From NCBI RefSeq assembly GCF_007858365.1, contig NZ_VFIO01000006.1, forward strand, positions 124,001 to 188,000: DNA of 64,000 nt. Direction: 5' to 3'. Positions within the stretch are counted from its first letter, which is position 1. Each line of letters begins with the position of its first letter. Under the pieces are notes generated by a model, which searched no databases, had not been told where the DNA came from, and was given only the letters and a program-made list of their open reading frames with translations. Source of the stretch: Pseudomonas saxonica. Lineage in GTDB: Bacteria; Pseudomonadota; Gammaproteobacteria; Pseudomonadales; Pseudomonadaceae. The position numbers were made by a program, and so were the translations under genes. Below are positions 34,294-43,906 of this stretch, piece after piece.

Positions 34294-35091
34294 ATGTACT
34301 TATTGAAAAGCTTTCTGGCAAATGTTCTTGTCGCTTCTGCATTAGCGACCGTGCCGATGTTGGCACAGGCCGACGCCATGGACGACATCAACAAAAATGG
34401 AACACTTACGATCGCCGTGCAAACCCAGGGCCCTCCCGTTAGTTTTATTGATAAAAACGGTGAGCGTGCTGGCCTGGCGATTGATATTGCCCGTATGTTC
34501 GCCGATGACATGGGCGTCAAACTGGTCATCCAGGACTATGACTGGAAAGGCCTCATTCCAGCACTGACGTCAGGTAAGGCCGATCTTATCGCCGCTGACA
34601 TGACACCGTCTGCAAAGCGCAACATGCAGGTGCTTTTCACCAATCCCGTCTTCTATCTGGAGACAGTGGCATTCGCCAACAAAGACAAGCACTTCAAATC
34701 GTGGCAAGCCCTCAACAATCCTGAAATTACCGTGGGCGCGACCCAGGCTTCCAGCTATGCGGATGCGGCTAAAAAATTCCTGCCTCAAGCGCAGTTGAAG
34801 GAATTCGGCGGTGGCAACGCCCAGACGGTTCAGGCGGTTGTTTCCGGCCGTGCGGATGCTGGCATCTCGGACCGAGCGCAAATCGCAACCTTCGTTAACG
34901 CCACGCCTGAACTGGAAGTACTCGACGGAACCATGACGAAAGAGCCATTGAGCTTCGCCACCCGCCCAGACTCTGTGCACTTGCTGTTGGCACTCAATAA
35001 CTATATTCGTCTGATCGAAATCGACGGACGATTGAAAGAGCGTACTGACTACTGGTGGAACTCTACGGCATGGGAAGCTGACCACAAGTAA
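34294..35091 (+). CDS. Periplasmic amino-acid-binding protein (SBP family 3)
   Basis: 265 aa with a signal peptide (cleavage after AQA, residue about 27). Family-3 pattern: NGTLTIAVQTQGPPVSFIDKNGERAGLAIDIARMFADDMGVKLVIQDYDWKGLIPALTSGKADLIAADMTPSAKR. The Arg that holds the ligand carboxylate is likely in TPSAKR. It delivers the substrate to the permeases encoded next. Confidence 0.9.
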   Translation: MYLLKSFLANVLVASALATVPMLAQADAMDDINKNGTLTIAVQTQGPPVSFIDKNGERAGLAIDIARMFADDMGVKLVIQDYDWKGLIPALTSGKADLIAADMTPSAKRNMQVLFTNPVFYLETVAFANKDKHFKSWQALNNPEITVGATQASSYADAAKKFLPQAQLKEFGGGNAQTVQAVVSGRADAGISDRAQIATFVNATPELEVLDGTMTKEPLSFATRPDSVHLLLALNNYIRLIEIDGRLKERTDYWWNSTAWEADHK

Positions 35092-35195
35092 ACGTTAGAG
35101 CGCGGTGAAGCTGGCCGTCCTTTCAACCGGGCGGCCTGCTGCGTGCTGTTACCGCGCACAAAAGAGTTCGGCTTGCTGGATGAGGTTACGTCGTA

Positions 35196-35897
35196 ATGAG
35201 TTTTGCACTGGATAGTTTCAACTTTGGCATCGTCTACAAATACCGGGATACATTCTTAAACGGCGTACTGACAACCATTGAAATAGCATCCGTCTGTTTA
35301 TTGCTTTCGGTGTTTTTTGGCATATTTGTAGCACTCATGCGCATGTCCAAAAACGGTTTATTGTGGCGGCCGGCGGCGGCGTATATACAGTTTATCCGCG
35401 CCACACCGCTGTTGTTGCAGATCTACCTGGTTTACTACGGTCTTCCGGCTCTGTTTGCGTTCGGCAAACACATTAATGAACTACAGACTGGCCTTATCGC
35501 ACTGACGATCCACACGACCCCCTACATGGCAGAGATTATTCGTGCCGGTATCGAATCGATCCCCCGCGGCCAGTTCGAAGGCGCGATGTCCGTCGGCATG
35601 ACTCCATTTCAGCGGATGTTCCACGTTGTGCTGCCTCAGGCACTGGCGAACGTAACGCCCCCCCTATTAGGACAGACAGCCATCCTGATCAAGGATACGT
35701 CGCTGCTGAGTATCATCGCGGTAACCGAGTTAATGAGCGCTGGCCTGTACATGTTTTCGGACTCGGTAGTGGCGACCGAGAGTTACCTGACCACCGCCGC
35801 ATGCTACCTGTTTATCTATGTACTGCTGCTACTGCTCTCTCACCTGGTGCGCCGAAAATGCGGCACCAACTGGCAAACTCGGCAGGGGATCAAATAA
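35196..35897 (+). CDS. Polar amino-acid ABC importer, permease subunit 1
   Basis: 233 aa, HisM/HisQ-type with five membrane helices. The EAA loop is IESIPRGQFEGAMSVGMTPFQRMFHVVLPQAL. It begins at ATG 35196, and the second permease starts 3 bp after its stop. Confidence 0.92.
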   Translation: MSFALDSFNFGIVYKYRDTFLNGVLTTIEIASVCLLLSVFFGIFVALMRMSKNGLLWRPAAAYIQFIRATPLLLQIYLVYYGLPALFAFGKHINELQTGLIALTIHTTPYMAEIIRAGIESIPRGQFEGAMSVGMTPFQRMFHVVLPQALANVTPPLLGQTAILIKDTSLLSIIAVTELMSAGLYMFSDSVVATESYLTTAACYLFIYVLLLLLSHLVRRKCGTNWQTRQGIK

Positions 35898-35899
35898 TC

Positions 35900-36583
35900 A
35901 TGGAGTGGATCATGACCAAAGCAACAGTGCTACAGGCGCTGTTGCCATTCATGCTCAAAGGGCTGTGGATGACCGTACAGATATCCCTGATCTCCATTGC
36001 ACTCGGCGTATTGTTGGGGATCGTGTTAGGGGTCATCCGCTCACAGAGCAAGTTTTTCTTCAAAAATATCATTGGCCTGTACTTGCACCTGTTCAGGGGT
36101 ACCCCATACCTGGTGCAGGTCTACATCATCTATTTTGTACTGCCTGCTACGGGGCTTGAGATATTCAAGTTCGATGCCTACACCGCCGCCATCGTATCGT
36201 TGACGCTCTACACGTCGAGCTATGCGACTGAAATAGTGGCCTCCGCGATTCTGACTGTACCCAATGGCCAGGTTGAAGCGGCGCGATCAGTCGGGATGAG
36301 CAAATTTCAGGCGCTGTTTCACGTCGTATTACCGCAGGCCATCCCGCTGACACTGCCGCCGCTGGGAAGCGTGTATGTAAATATCATCAAAAGCACCGCG
36401 ATTTTATCCATCATCGGCATCACTGAACTCACGCGCCAGGGCGAAGTTTTAATTGTCCGCATGCCACAACACCTGATGTTCATTTACTGCGTGATCGCCC
36501 TGCTCTATTTCGCCTATTGCTACCCGCTTCTCTACCTTTCGAAGTTGGCAGAAAAGCGCTTTGGCGCCCTCGAACACCGATAA
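35900..36583 (+). CDS. Polar amino-acid ABC importer, permease subunit 2
   Basis: 227 aa from ATG 35900 (MEWIMTKATVLQALLPF). Same fold as the previous gene, with the EAA loop ILTVPNGQVEAARSVGMSKFQALFHVVLPQAIPLTLPP. Forms the heterodimeric membrane channel. Confidence 0.92.
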   Translation: MEWIMTKATVLQALLPFMLKGLWMTVQISLISIALGVLLGIVLGVIRSQSKFFFKNIIGLYLHLFRGTPYLVQVYIIYFVLPATGLEIFKFDAYTAAIVSLTLYTSSYATEIVASAILTVPNGQVEAARSVGMSKFQALFHVVLPQAIPLTLPPLGSVYVNIIKSTAILSIIGITELTRQGEVLIVRMPQHLMFIYCVIALLYFAYCYPLLYLSKLAEKRFGALEHR

Positions 36584-36671
36584 AACCAATCACCCGATAC
36601 GCGCCAGTCTTATTTTCAGTCCGGATCGAAAAGCAGGATCTGAGACACACTATTTTTCTTGAGTTGGGCCT

Positions 36672-37913
36672 ATGAAAACCGTACCCGTGAAGCGCCTTCA
36701 GTACCTGGCCGAAAAATTCGGCACGCCCTTGTGGGTTTATGATGCCCAGACCATTCGTGACCGCATCAATGATCTACGCCAGTTCGATACCATTCGTTTT
36801 GCACAAAAGGCCTGCTCCAATATCAACATCCTCAAGCTCATGCGCGAGCAAGGTGTCCAGGTAGATGCGGTTTCTCGAGGAGAAATCCTTAGAGCACTGG
36901 CCGCAGGATATTCGTGTCAGGACAACGAAGAAGCCATCGTTTTCACCGCAGACCTTATCGATGAAGCGACGTTAGCCACCGTGGTGGAGCATGCCATTCC
37001 AGTTAACGCCGGTTCGATCGATATGCTCGAGCAACTGGGCGCCATCGCACCTGGGCACAGAGTCTGGCTGAGAATCAACCCGGGCTTCGGCCATGGCCAC
37101 AGCAAGAAGACCAACACAGGGGGCGAGCACAGCAAGCACGGCATCTGGCATACCGATCTGGGTGCGGCGCTATCGGTTGTCCGCAAGCACAACCTGCAAT
37201 TAATCGGGTTGCACATGCACATAGGGTCCGGGGTGGATTATGAGCACCTGGCCAGCGTCAGCAAAGCCATGCTCGATCTCGTGCAGCAAGTCAAAGACGC
37301 AAAAGCAACCCTCTGCGCCTTGTCAGCAGGCGGCGGGTTGTCGGTCCCTTACACCGCGGATGAACCGGAACTCGATACCCGCCACTACTTCAGCCTGTGG
37401 GACGCTGCGCGCCAGAAAGCCGAGCACATTCTGGGTAATAAGCTGCGTCTGGAGATCGAGCCCGGACGGTATCTGGTGGCTCAGTCAGGTTGCCTCTTGA
37501 GTGAAGTACGCGCCACCAAGCAGGTCGGCAGCAATCACTTCGTACTTCTGGACGCAGGCTTCAACGAGCTTATGCGCCCGTCCATGTACGGCAGTTATCA
37601 CGGTATCGAATTGCTGGATGCAAATGCATCCGGGCGCCCCCTGCAAGCCAGCGTGGTTGCAGGGCCGTTGTGTGAAGCAGGTGACGTCTTCACGCAAGCG
37701 GAGGACGGAACAGTACTCTCCCGACTGTTTCCCCAATGCAAAGTGGGCGATCTCATCGCCATTCGCGATACCGGCGCTTATGGTGCCTCGATGTCTTCGA
37801 ACTACAACACCCGCCCATTGATCGCAGAGGTGCTGATCGAAGGGGCCGATGATGTACTGATCCGCCGTCGTCAGCGAGTGGAGGAGCTCTTGGCACTGGA
37901 AGAGAGAAATTAA
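36672..37913 (+). CDS. LysA-like PLP-dependent diaminopimelate decarboxylase
   Basis: 413 aa, fold type III. The PLP lysine is in RFAQKACSNINIL near residue 46. The glycine-rich phosphate site is SAGGGLSVPY. EIEPGRYLVAQSG precedes the active-site Cys in GPLCEAGDVF, and RPSMYGSYH is the usual substrate motif. Decarboxylates meso-DAP to lysine in the known family. It lies after the ABC genes and before a LysR-type regulator resembling E. coli LysR. Confidence 0.85.
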   Translation: MKTVPVKRLQYLAEKFGTPLWVYDAQTIRDRINDLRQFDTIRFAQKACSNINILKLMREQGVQVDAVSRGEILRALAAGYSCQDNEEAIVFTADLIDEATLATVVEHAIPVNAGSIDMLEQLGAIAPGHRVWLRINPGFGHGHSKKTNTGGEHSKHGIWHTDLGAALSVVRKHNLQLIGLHMHIGSGVDYEHLASVSKAMLDLVQQVKDAKATLCALSAGGGLSVPYTADEPELDTRHYFSLWDAARQKAEHILGNKLRLEIEPGRYLVAQSGCLLSEVRATKQVGSNHFVLLDAGFNELMRPSMYGSYHGIELLDANASGRPLQASVVAGPLCEAGDVFTQAEDGTVLSRLFPQCKVGDLIAIRDTGAYGASMSSNYNTRPLIAEVLIEGADDVLIRRRQRVEELLALEERN

Positions 37914-38091
37914 CCCCTATGAAAAGCAGTGACCACGGGACCACAACAGCAATAACCGAGTTCGGTCCCAGAAAAGTGATATTTGCGGAGCTATTTGCAG
38001 ATATCAAAACTTTGGGGAGATGTAGTGAAAGGTTGGAATGTATCCTGCCTCTGAAGGTTACGAATGCATATCGCTGGTTTAGAGCGCTTTT

Positions 38092-39054
38092 ATGATCAAC
38101 TTGCGACATATCGAAGTTTTCCGCGCCATTATGACGGCGGGAAGTGTCACCAACGCCGCTCAAATGCTGCACACCAGCCAACCCACCGTCAGCCGGGAGT
38201 TGGCGCGCCTGGAGTACCTCGTAGGATTCGAACTGTTTGAACGCGGGCGTGGCCGCTTGCACGCAACGGCACGGGCAGTGGTTTTGTTCCAGGAGGTAGA
38301 GCTCGCGTTCATTGGCCTGGACCGCATCGTCTCGTTCGCAGAGAGCCTGAGTCGCTTTTCACAGGGCGCATTTTCTGTGGCCTGTATTCCCGCCTTTTCT
38401 CATGCGCTGCTCCCTCAGGTTTGTAAAAACCTGATAGCCAACCATCCGGGTGTCAGTGTCGAGATAGCGCCCCTGGAGTCGCCCTGGCTTGAGGAACAAC
38501 TGACACTTCAGCGCCACGATGCCGGACTCACAGAGCATGATGAAGCCCCGCCCGGCACTGAGTTGCAACTTCTGATGAGCGTGGACGAAGTATGCATCTT
38601 GCCTGATGGCCACCCTTTGCTTGAGAAACATGTCCTGTCGCTGGAAGATATCAGGGATCAAACGTTCGTCAGTTTTAGCAAGGGGGATCGTTACAGGAGA
38701 GTGCTTGATGTCATGTTCAAGGACGCGGGAATCGATCGATTTATCCAAGTGGAAACCCACAGCGCCGTTTCAGTGTGCTCGATGGTACAAGCGGGGCTGG
38801 GTATTGCGATTCTCAATCCCCTGACCGCGATCATGTTTCAGGGGCAAGGTGTCAATATTCGTCCTCTTGCCTTTTCATTGCCCTTCCAGATCAGTCTGGT
38901 TAAACCGCTTTACCGCTCTCCAACTCCCTTCCAGCAACATTTCGCTGAATCCTTGCAATTAGAAATATCCCTGCTCGCCAAACAACTAGCCACTCTAGGC
39001 GTGAGCGTGACCCTTGAAAGCATGGATAACTTGCCAACAATAGCCCCCTTATAA
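38092..39054 (+). CDS. LysR-family regulator closely resembling E. coli LysR
   Basis: 320 aa. The sequence tracks E. coli LysR throughout: INLRHIEVFRAIMTAGSVTNAAQMLHTSQPTVSRELARLEYLVGFELFERGRGRLHATARA, GLDRIVSFAESL, and the C-terminal GIAILNPLTAI. E. coli LysR activates lysA with DAP as co-inducer. The same role for the operon upstream is the natural reading. It is transcribed in the same direction, 178 bp after the decarboxylase gene. Confidence 0.88.
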   Translation: MINLRHIEVFRAIMTAGSVTNAAQMLHTSQPTVSRELARLEYLVGFELFERGRGRLHATARAVVLFQEVELAFIGLDRIVSFAESLSRFSQGAFSVACIPAFSHALLPQVCKNLIANHPGVSVEIAPLESPWLEEQLTLQRHDAGLTEHDEAPPGTELQLLMSVDEVCILPDGHPLLEKHVLSLEDIRDQTFVSFSKGDRYRRVLDVMFKDAGIDRFIQVETHSAVSVCSMVQAGLGIAILNPLTAIMFQGQGVNIRPLAFSLPFQISLVKPLYRSPTPFQQHFAESLQLEISLLAKQLATLGVSVTLESMDNLPTIAPL

Positions 39055-39432
39055 AATCCGACGCGCATATAATATCGCCCCCTGACTTTAAATACATCTC
39101 GCAAGAACAGGGGGCACCCATTTAGTGCAGCCAAGTACTAAGCGATGGTTGTTCATGCCTTACCACACCGCCCCGCCGGGGGTTGCCAAGGTCAATTAAG
39201 GTGCGCGGCATGCGCCCTAATTGCAACATATCGAGAGTGAATGATCGCCTAATAAATAAGCATTTTCCGCCTTTCCCAGTGACTGATAATTTCATCCGAA
39301 CACACTAAATAACGAAATAACCATTTTATATATATCGATCTAGTGCGCCGTATTAATCCGCGCACGTTTAAATTGATAACTACCAATACCCCCAGCAATG
39401 CTATTCCTCTTATCAGTCAAGGACCCATACTA
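39055..39432. other. Intergenic stretch
   Basis: No gene supported. Holds the promoter region of the L,D-transpeptidase-like gene. The sequence around 39290-39340 is AT-rich. Confidence 0.35.
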
Positions 39433-40155
39433 ATGAACCCACTCATCAAGAGTTGCTCATTGTTGCTACTGCTGTGTTCAAACTTGGCGTTGGCACAAAT
39501 CCCCGAAACCAGTAGCCAACTGGTCGTGGTAACCACTTCCGACTGGGACGCCACTCAAGGCAAGGCACAGCGCTATGAGCGCAATGGCCAGGACTTTCAG
39601 AAAGTCGGTGACGCGTTCCCCATTGTGGTGGGTAAAACCGGGTTAGCCTGGGGCAGCGGCATCATGCCTATCGGCCTCGGCGAACAACCCGTAAAACGTG
39701 AAGGCGACGGTAAGGCGCCTGCAGGCATATTTACCTTCGGCAGCGCGTTCGGGTATGAACCTACGGCCAATACCCGGCTGCCCTACACCGTCAGCACCGA
39801 CGCCCGAGAATGTGTGGATGACAGCCAATCGAGTCACTACAACACGTTGGTCGACAGCTCAGCCGTGAGCAAAGACTGGAACAGCTCAGAGCAAATGCAC
39901 CGCAAGGACGAGTTATATCACCAAGGCATTGTCGTGGAACACAACACGTCAGCAGCAGCCAATAGCGGCTCATGCATTTTCATGCACATCTGGCAATCCA
40001 GCAGCACCCCAACTACTGGCTGCACCGCCATGGACCCGCAGAATATCCAGCTCTTGTTCACGTGGTTGAACCCTCAGAAAAACCCGCTGCTGGTACAAAT
40101 GCCTGTGGCGCAATATGAGCTTTACAAGGATCGCTGGAAACTTCCGGAGCGTTGA
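39433..40155 (+). CDS. L,D-transpeptidase-family (YkuD) exported protein
   Basis: 240 aa from ATG 39433. The signal peptide is cut after LALA (residue about 22). YkuD core: GKTGLAWGSGIMPIG, KREGDGKAPAGIFTFGSAFGYEP, EHNTSAAANSGSCIFMHIWQSSSTPTTGCTAM. The His in EHNT and the Cys in TTGCTAM fit the HxxxxxxSxGC-type catalytic motif of this subfamily. It would cross-link or cut stem peptides, or trim DAP-containing peptides. It lies just downstream of the DAP-type operon, but its own promoter makes linkage unsure. Confidence 0.78.
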   Translation: MNPLIKSCSLLLLLCSNLALAQIPETSSQLVVVTTSDWDATQGKAQRYERNGQDFQKVGDAFPIVVGKTGLAWGSGIMPIGLGEQPVKREGDGKAPAGIFTFGSAFGYEPTANTRLPYTVSTDARECVDDSQSSHYNTLVDSSAVSKDWNSSEQMHRKDELYHQGIVVEHNTSAAANSGSCIFMHIWQSSSTPTTGCTAMDPQNIQLLFTWLNPQKNPLLVQMPVAQYELYKDRWKLPER

Positions 40156-40414
40156 AAATAGCGCAGCAGCGGGCACGATACAGAGAATCATCTAACCATC
40201 GCGCCACGCTTCCCTGCCTCGCGCCCGCATGCAGTTACTGAGCTGGCCTAAAGCGATACCGGCAGCGTTCAAAACCCTGCCGATATCAACTCCTGCGCGT
40301 CACCTTCACATACTGCGCCTGGTCAGCTCAGGCTTACCGTGAACCCATCTCCTGAATTTGAACCGTGCACGATGAGACGCTCTGAATTCACCGGGTCATG
40401 CCTCGCCCTCGCAC

Positions 40415-41653
40415 TTACGAAATTGCAGCGCTGTTCGACATGGAACGCTTTTCAACACCGATGGATATAGCGAAAAAGATGATGCCGAGAATGGCCAGAC
40501 CGGCGCCAACCCATCCCGTTGATGCCCACCCGAGCCCACCAGCGATGGCGAGTCCGCCTAGCGATGCACCGACGGCGTTAGATATATTGAATGCACTGTG
40601 ATTGAGGGCAGCGGCCAGGGTTTGAGCTTCACCAGCGACATTCATCAGGCGCACCTGAAGGGCTGGCACCAATGCGAATCCGCAACCGATCAGAAACAGT
40701 ACAGCCAACGTGCCAATTCCAGAGGATGCAAAGATAGAGAAGCCCGCCAGGAACACCGCATTCCAAATCATGATGTAGAAGATTGCAGGTACTAGAGCGC
40801 GGTCTGCCAACCACCCGCCTATCAGGTTGCCCACAATCATCCCGATTCCCCAGAGTGCCAGAACCATAGGTACTTGGCCGGATGAGAAGCCTGTGAGCTC
40901 GGTAAGCGTCGGCGTGATGTAGCTATACACAGAAAACATACCGCCGAAGCCGATTGAAGCGGCGGCCAGCGTTAACCAAAGCTGAGGCTTTTTGAGGCCA
41001 CTGAGTTCAGATTCAGGACTCGCCGATTCGTCGCGAGGGATGGTTGGGATAAATATCCAAAACAGGATAATGGCAATGGCTCCTCCCGCAGCGAGAGCCG
41101 CGAACGCACCTCGCCATCCGAAAAGCTGACCAACCCACGTGGCAGCAGGTACACCGACGACATTGGCCGCTGCCAACCCCGCCATGACATAGCCGGCAGC
41201 TTGGGCTTTTCGGTTTTCAGCCACCATGGTCGCGGCCACTAGACAGGCGACGCCGTAATAGGCTCCATGCGGCAGACCGGCCAGGAAACGTGCTCCCAGC
41301 AATGTCGTGTAGTTCCAAGCCAATGCGCTGGCTCCGTATCCAACTGCAAATAGCGCAAGGAGCGCGATCAGCAGTGCCTTTCGCGGCCAACGTGCGGCGA
41401 GAATCGCAATGAGCGGTGCACCGACCACGACCCCAAGTGCGTAGGCAGTGATGTAACCGCCCGCAACGGGTACGGAGACGTCTGTGCTCGACGCCAAACC
41501 CGGAAGCAAACTCATGGACGCGAACTCACCCGTCCCGATGAATAAGCCTCCCAGGCCAAGCATCGTGATGGCCATACCTGTGCCATGCGGGACGTCGATG
41601 GCCGGCTGGGATTGCGAAATGTTTGTATCGATTCTGCATTGACTGGTCATCAA
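40415..41653 (-). CDS. MFS drug/arabinose-efflux-like transporter (DHA1/AraJ type)
   Basis: 412 aa, 12 membrane segments. The DHA1 signatures are GLFIGTGEFASMSLLPGLA and LAGLPHGAYYGVACLVAATM in TM4/5, with GFSSGQVPMVLALWGIGMIVGNLIGGWLADR in the second half. Lies 107 bp downstream of the SDR gene on the same strand and may be co-transcribed with it. Confidence 0.88.
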   Translation of the reverse strand: MMTSQCRIDTNISQSQPAIDVPHGTGMAITMLGLGGLFIGTGEFASMSLLPGLASSTDVSVPVAGGYITAYALGVVVGAPLIAILAARWPRKALLIALLALFAVGYGASALAWNYTTLLGARFLAGLPHGAYYGVACLVAATMVAENRKAQAAGYVMAGLAAANVVGVPAATWVGQLFGWRGAFAALAAGGAIAIILFWIFIPTIPRDESASPESELSGLKKPQLWLTLAAASIGFGGMFSVYSYITPTLTELTGFSSGQVPMVLALWGIGMIVGNLIGGWLADRALVPAIFYIMIWNAVFLAGFSIFASSGIGTLAVLFLIGCGFALVPALQVRLMNVAGEAQTLAAALNHSAFNISNAVGASLGGLAIAGGLGWASTGWVGAGLAILGIIFFAISIGVEKRSMSNSAAIS

Positions 41654-41760
41654 CTATGCCTGCGATGAAGCGGTACCGAGGGCACCCTATAACAATGAAG
41701 ATGAATGGCACCTACCTAATGGAGGTGCCAACAATGGGCTTATGCGCACGCTACCTGCGC

Positions 41761-42621
41761 CTACTTGTCGGCAATATCTGCAATGTAATCAGCGAACTTG
41801 TCCGAATACCCATCGTGCCAGCGGGACAGTGCTGGACGATTCTGGATCATGTCGTCTGCCGCCCATTGCATACGGCGTTGATCAAGCTCCCAGCTAGCTT
41901 CGTTGTCTTCACAGAAAATATAGAAATCCCCCTCCGCCATTCCCTTGACCAAACGATCCGCGACTTGATCAGCAGTCCAGGGGCTGTGCGGCTTTTGCGT
42001 ATCACGAGTCATGCCAGGGAAGTTCATAGGAGTGAACGTGTACCCAGGTATCAGGAGGTGCGCAGAAATACGATCACCAACCTTCTCGCGCAACTCGTGC
42101 GCCAGTTGTTCAGTGAGGACTTTGACCGCCGCTTTAGAGAGCGCGTACGCCGCGTTTCCAGGGCGAGTAGTGATGCCTTCCTTCGAGCCAAGGTTGACGA
42201 TGGCGGCAGCCCCACTTTGGGAAAACATCGTTTCCACGAAAAGCTGCTGAAGCGTCAACACACTCCAGAAGTTGATATCCATCAGCGTTCGCCATTTGGA
42301 TATGCCGTCCCATGGGCCGGCGCCCTTGATGATGGCCGCGTTGTTCACCAACAGAGACACCTCACCAAACTCACATGATTTCTCATAGAGTTGGTGACGA
42401 TCGCTTTCGCAGGTGACATCGCCCTCGATCGCCAGCAGCTTCATGTCAGGGAATTCGTTGAGTAGTGCATGGGTCGCAACGTCCAATGCAACGGCATCGC
42501 GATCAAAAAGAACGATGTTCATCCCCTCACGGGCAACGCGACGTGCAATGGCGTACCCAATACCAACGGCTGCCCCGGTAATGATCGCAACGGCACCTTT
42601 GCGAATGGCTGGATGATTCAT
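41761..42621 (-). CDS. Short-chain dehydrogenase/reductase
   Basis: 286 aa. NAD(P)-binding TGAAVGIGYA, NNAAI, Ser in VNLGSKEG, and the catalytic YALSKAA. The C-terminal extension includes KFADYIADIADK. Its start overlaps the phosphoesterase by 4 bp. Confidence 0.9.
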   Translation of the reverse strand: MNHPAIRKGAVAIITGAAVGIGYAIARRVAREGMNIVLFDRDAVALDVATHALLNEFPDMKLLAIEGDVTCESDRHQLYEKSCEFGEVSLLVNNAAIIKGAGPWDGISKWRTLMDINFWSVLTLQQLFVETMFSQSGAAAIVNLGSKEGITTRPGNAAYALSKAAVKVLTEQLAHELREKVGDRISAHLLIPGYTFTPMNFPGMTRDTQKPHSPWTADQVADRLVKGMAEGDFYIFCEDNEASWELDQRRMQWAADDMIQNRPALSRWHDGYSDKFADYIADIADK

Positions 42622-43778
42622 AGGAATGTTCTCCTGGCTGTATGTTCGTTAAGAGTTGGACTGGCCCGCAGTACAAACTCCGTAATTTCGGCAGGGACAC
42701 CGAGGCGGATCGGAAAACCATTCCACAATGCAGTGCCGTTGCTGACGTAGAGCTTCATTTTGCCGACGTCATAGCTGCCCGAAACAAAGCCCTGATTGGC
42801 GTACCCAGCTACCAAGTCCAAACCACTGATCATGCCGCCATGGGTGTGTCCCGAGAGCTGCAAACCAACCCCAGCAGCAGCCGACGCCGACGCACCCGCC
42901 GGGCGATGTTTCAACAGAATCGTCGCGGTACCCTTCGGCGCGCCATCAAGCGCCTGGACCAAGTCAGGGCCCTCATGGCCGTAAGCTGGAGCAACCTCAT
43001 CTGTCACTCCTGCCACCACTAACTGATCTGCGCCTTTACGAAGAATGGCGTGCTCATTCACCAGAACGCGCATACCCAAACGCTGGAATTCCGCGATCCA
43101 TCGGTGGGCATCGAAGTAATATTCGTGGTTTCCGGGAACAGCGAAGACACCCAAGGGAGCAGTCAGTTTGCTCAGCGGCGCCACGTCCTTCTTCCGGGCG
43201 TCGACGGTGCCGTCAATGAGATCTCCAGTGATAAAAATCACATCGGCGTTGAGTTCATTGGCACGCGACACAACACCCTCTACCCAGTCAGCCTGGAAAA
43301 GACGACTGATGTGCAGATCGGTGAGCTGCACTATGCGCAGTCCATCAAAAGATCGAGGCAGGTTCTCCACCGTCACATCAATGCGTCGGACCCCTGGCAA
43401 CTGCACCGCTTGATAAACACCCACTGCCGACAGGACCAGCGCCGAAACTGCGATAGCGGTACGCAGTCGTCCACCAACAACATTTTTCCAAGGCACCTTG
43501 CGACAGGCAGCGACAATGCCACTGACCCCATCAGTTAACAGCGTGAGCACCAGCACCAGAACAAAAGCGCAGAAAAGCCAGCCATTAACCAAGACAATCG
43601 CTCGCGGCACCTCAGGCGAAAACATCGTTCCGTAAACTGCGATGAGAACGAGGTGATACTTTGAAATGATGAGCAGCACTGCCGCCAAAAGCACACGCCA
43701 ACCGCGACCGATAGGCAGCGGAGCGACGAAGCGCCATAGGACGTACAGGTAGGCAACTGTCAGGTAGATATGGAACAC
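42618..43778 (-). CDS. Membrane-anchored metallophosphoesterase
   Basis: 386 aa. The N-terminus has about four membrane segments (from FHIYLTVAYLYVLWRFV to near residue 130). The phosphoesterase domain follows: QLTDLHI, VIFITGDLIDG, VFAVPGNHEYY, LLKHRP and LSGHTHGGM. These supply the dimetal ligands. The fold resembles YaeI/YkuE-type phosphodiesterases. First gene of the minus-strand unit, divergent from a LysR gene that may regulate it. Confidence 0.88.
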   Translation of the reverse strand: MFHIYLTVAYLYVLWRFVAPLPIGRGWRVLLAAVLLIISKYHLVLIAVYGTMFSPEVPRAIVLVNGWLFCAFVLVLVLTLLTDGVSGIVAACRKVPWKNVVGGRLRTAIAVSALVLSAVGVYQAVQLPGVRRIDVTVENLPRSFDGLRIVQLTDLHISRLFQADWVEGVVSRANELNADVIFITGDLIDGTVDARKKDVAPLSKLTAPLGVFAVPGNHEYYFDAHRWIAEFQRLGMRVLVNEHAILRKGADQLVVAGVTDEVAPAYGHEGPDLVQALDGAPKGTATILLKHRPAGASASAAAGVGLQLSGHTHGGMISGLDLVAGYANQGFVSGSYDVGKMKLYVSNGTALWNGFPIRLGVPAEITEFVLRASPTLNEHTARRTFL

Positions 43779-43906
43779 AGTTAAAACACCACCCTGTGGG
43801 TTGACGCGGTAATCGTTGAGTGGAATTAATAGTAACCGAGATGAATCCCGCGATTGATTAGCGAGATTGCATCAGCCATTGAATTCAGCTCAACCATGGA
43901 TGCGTC

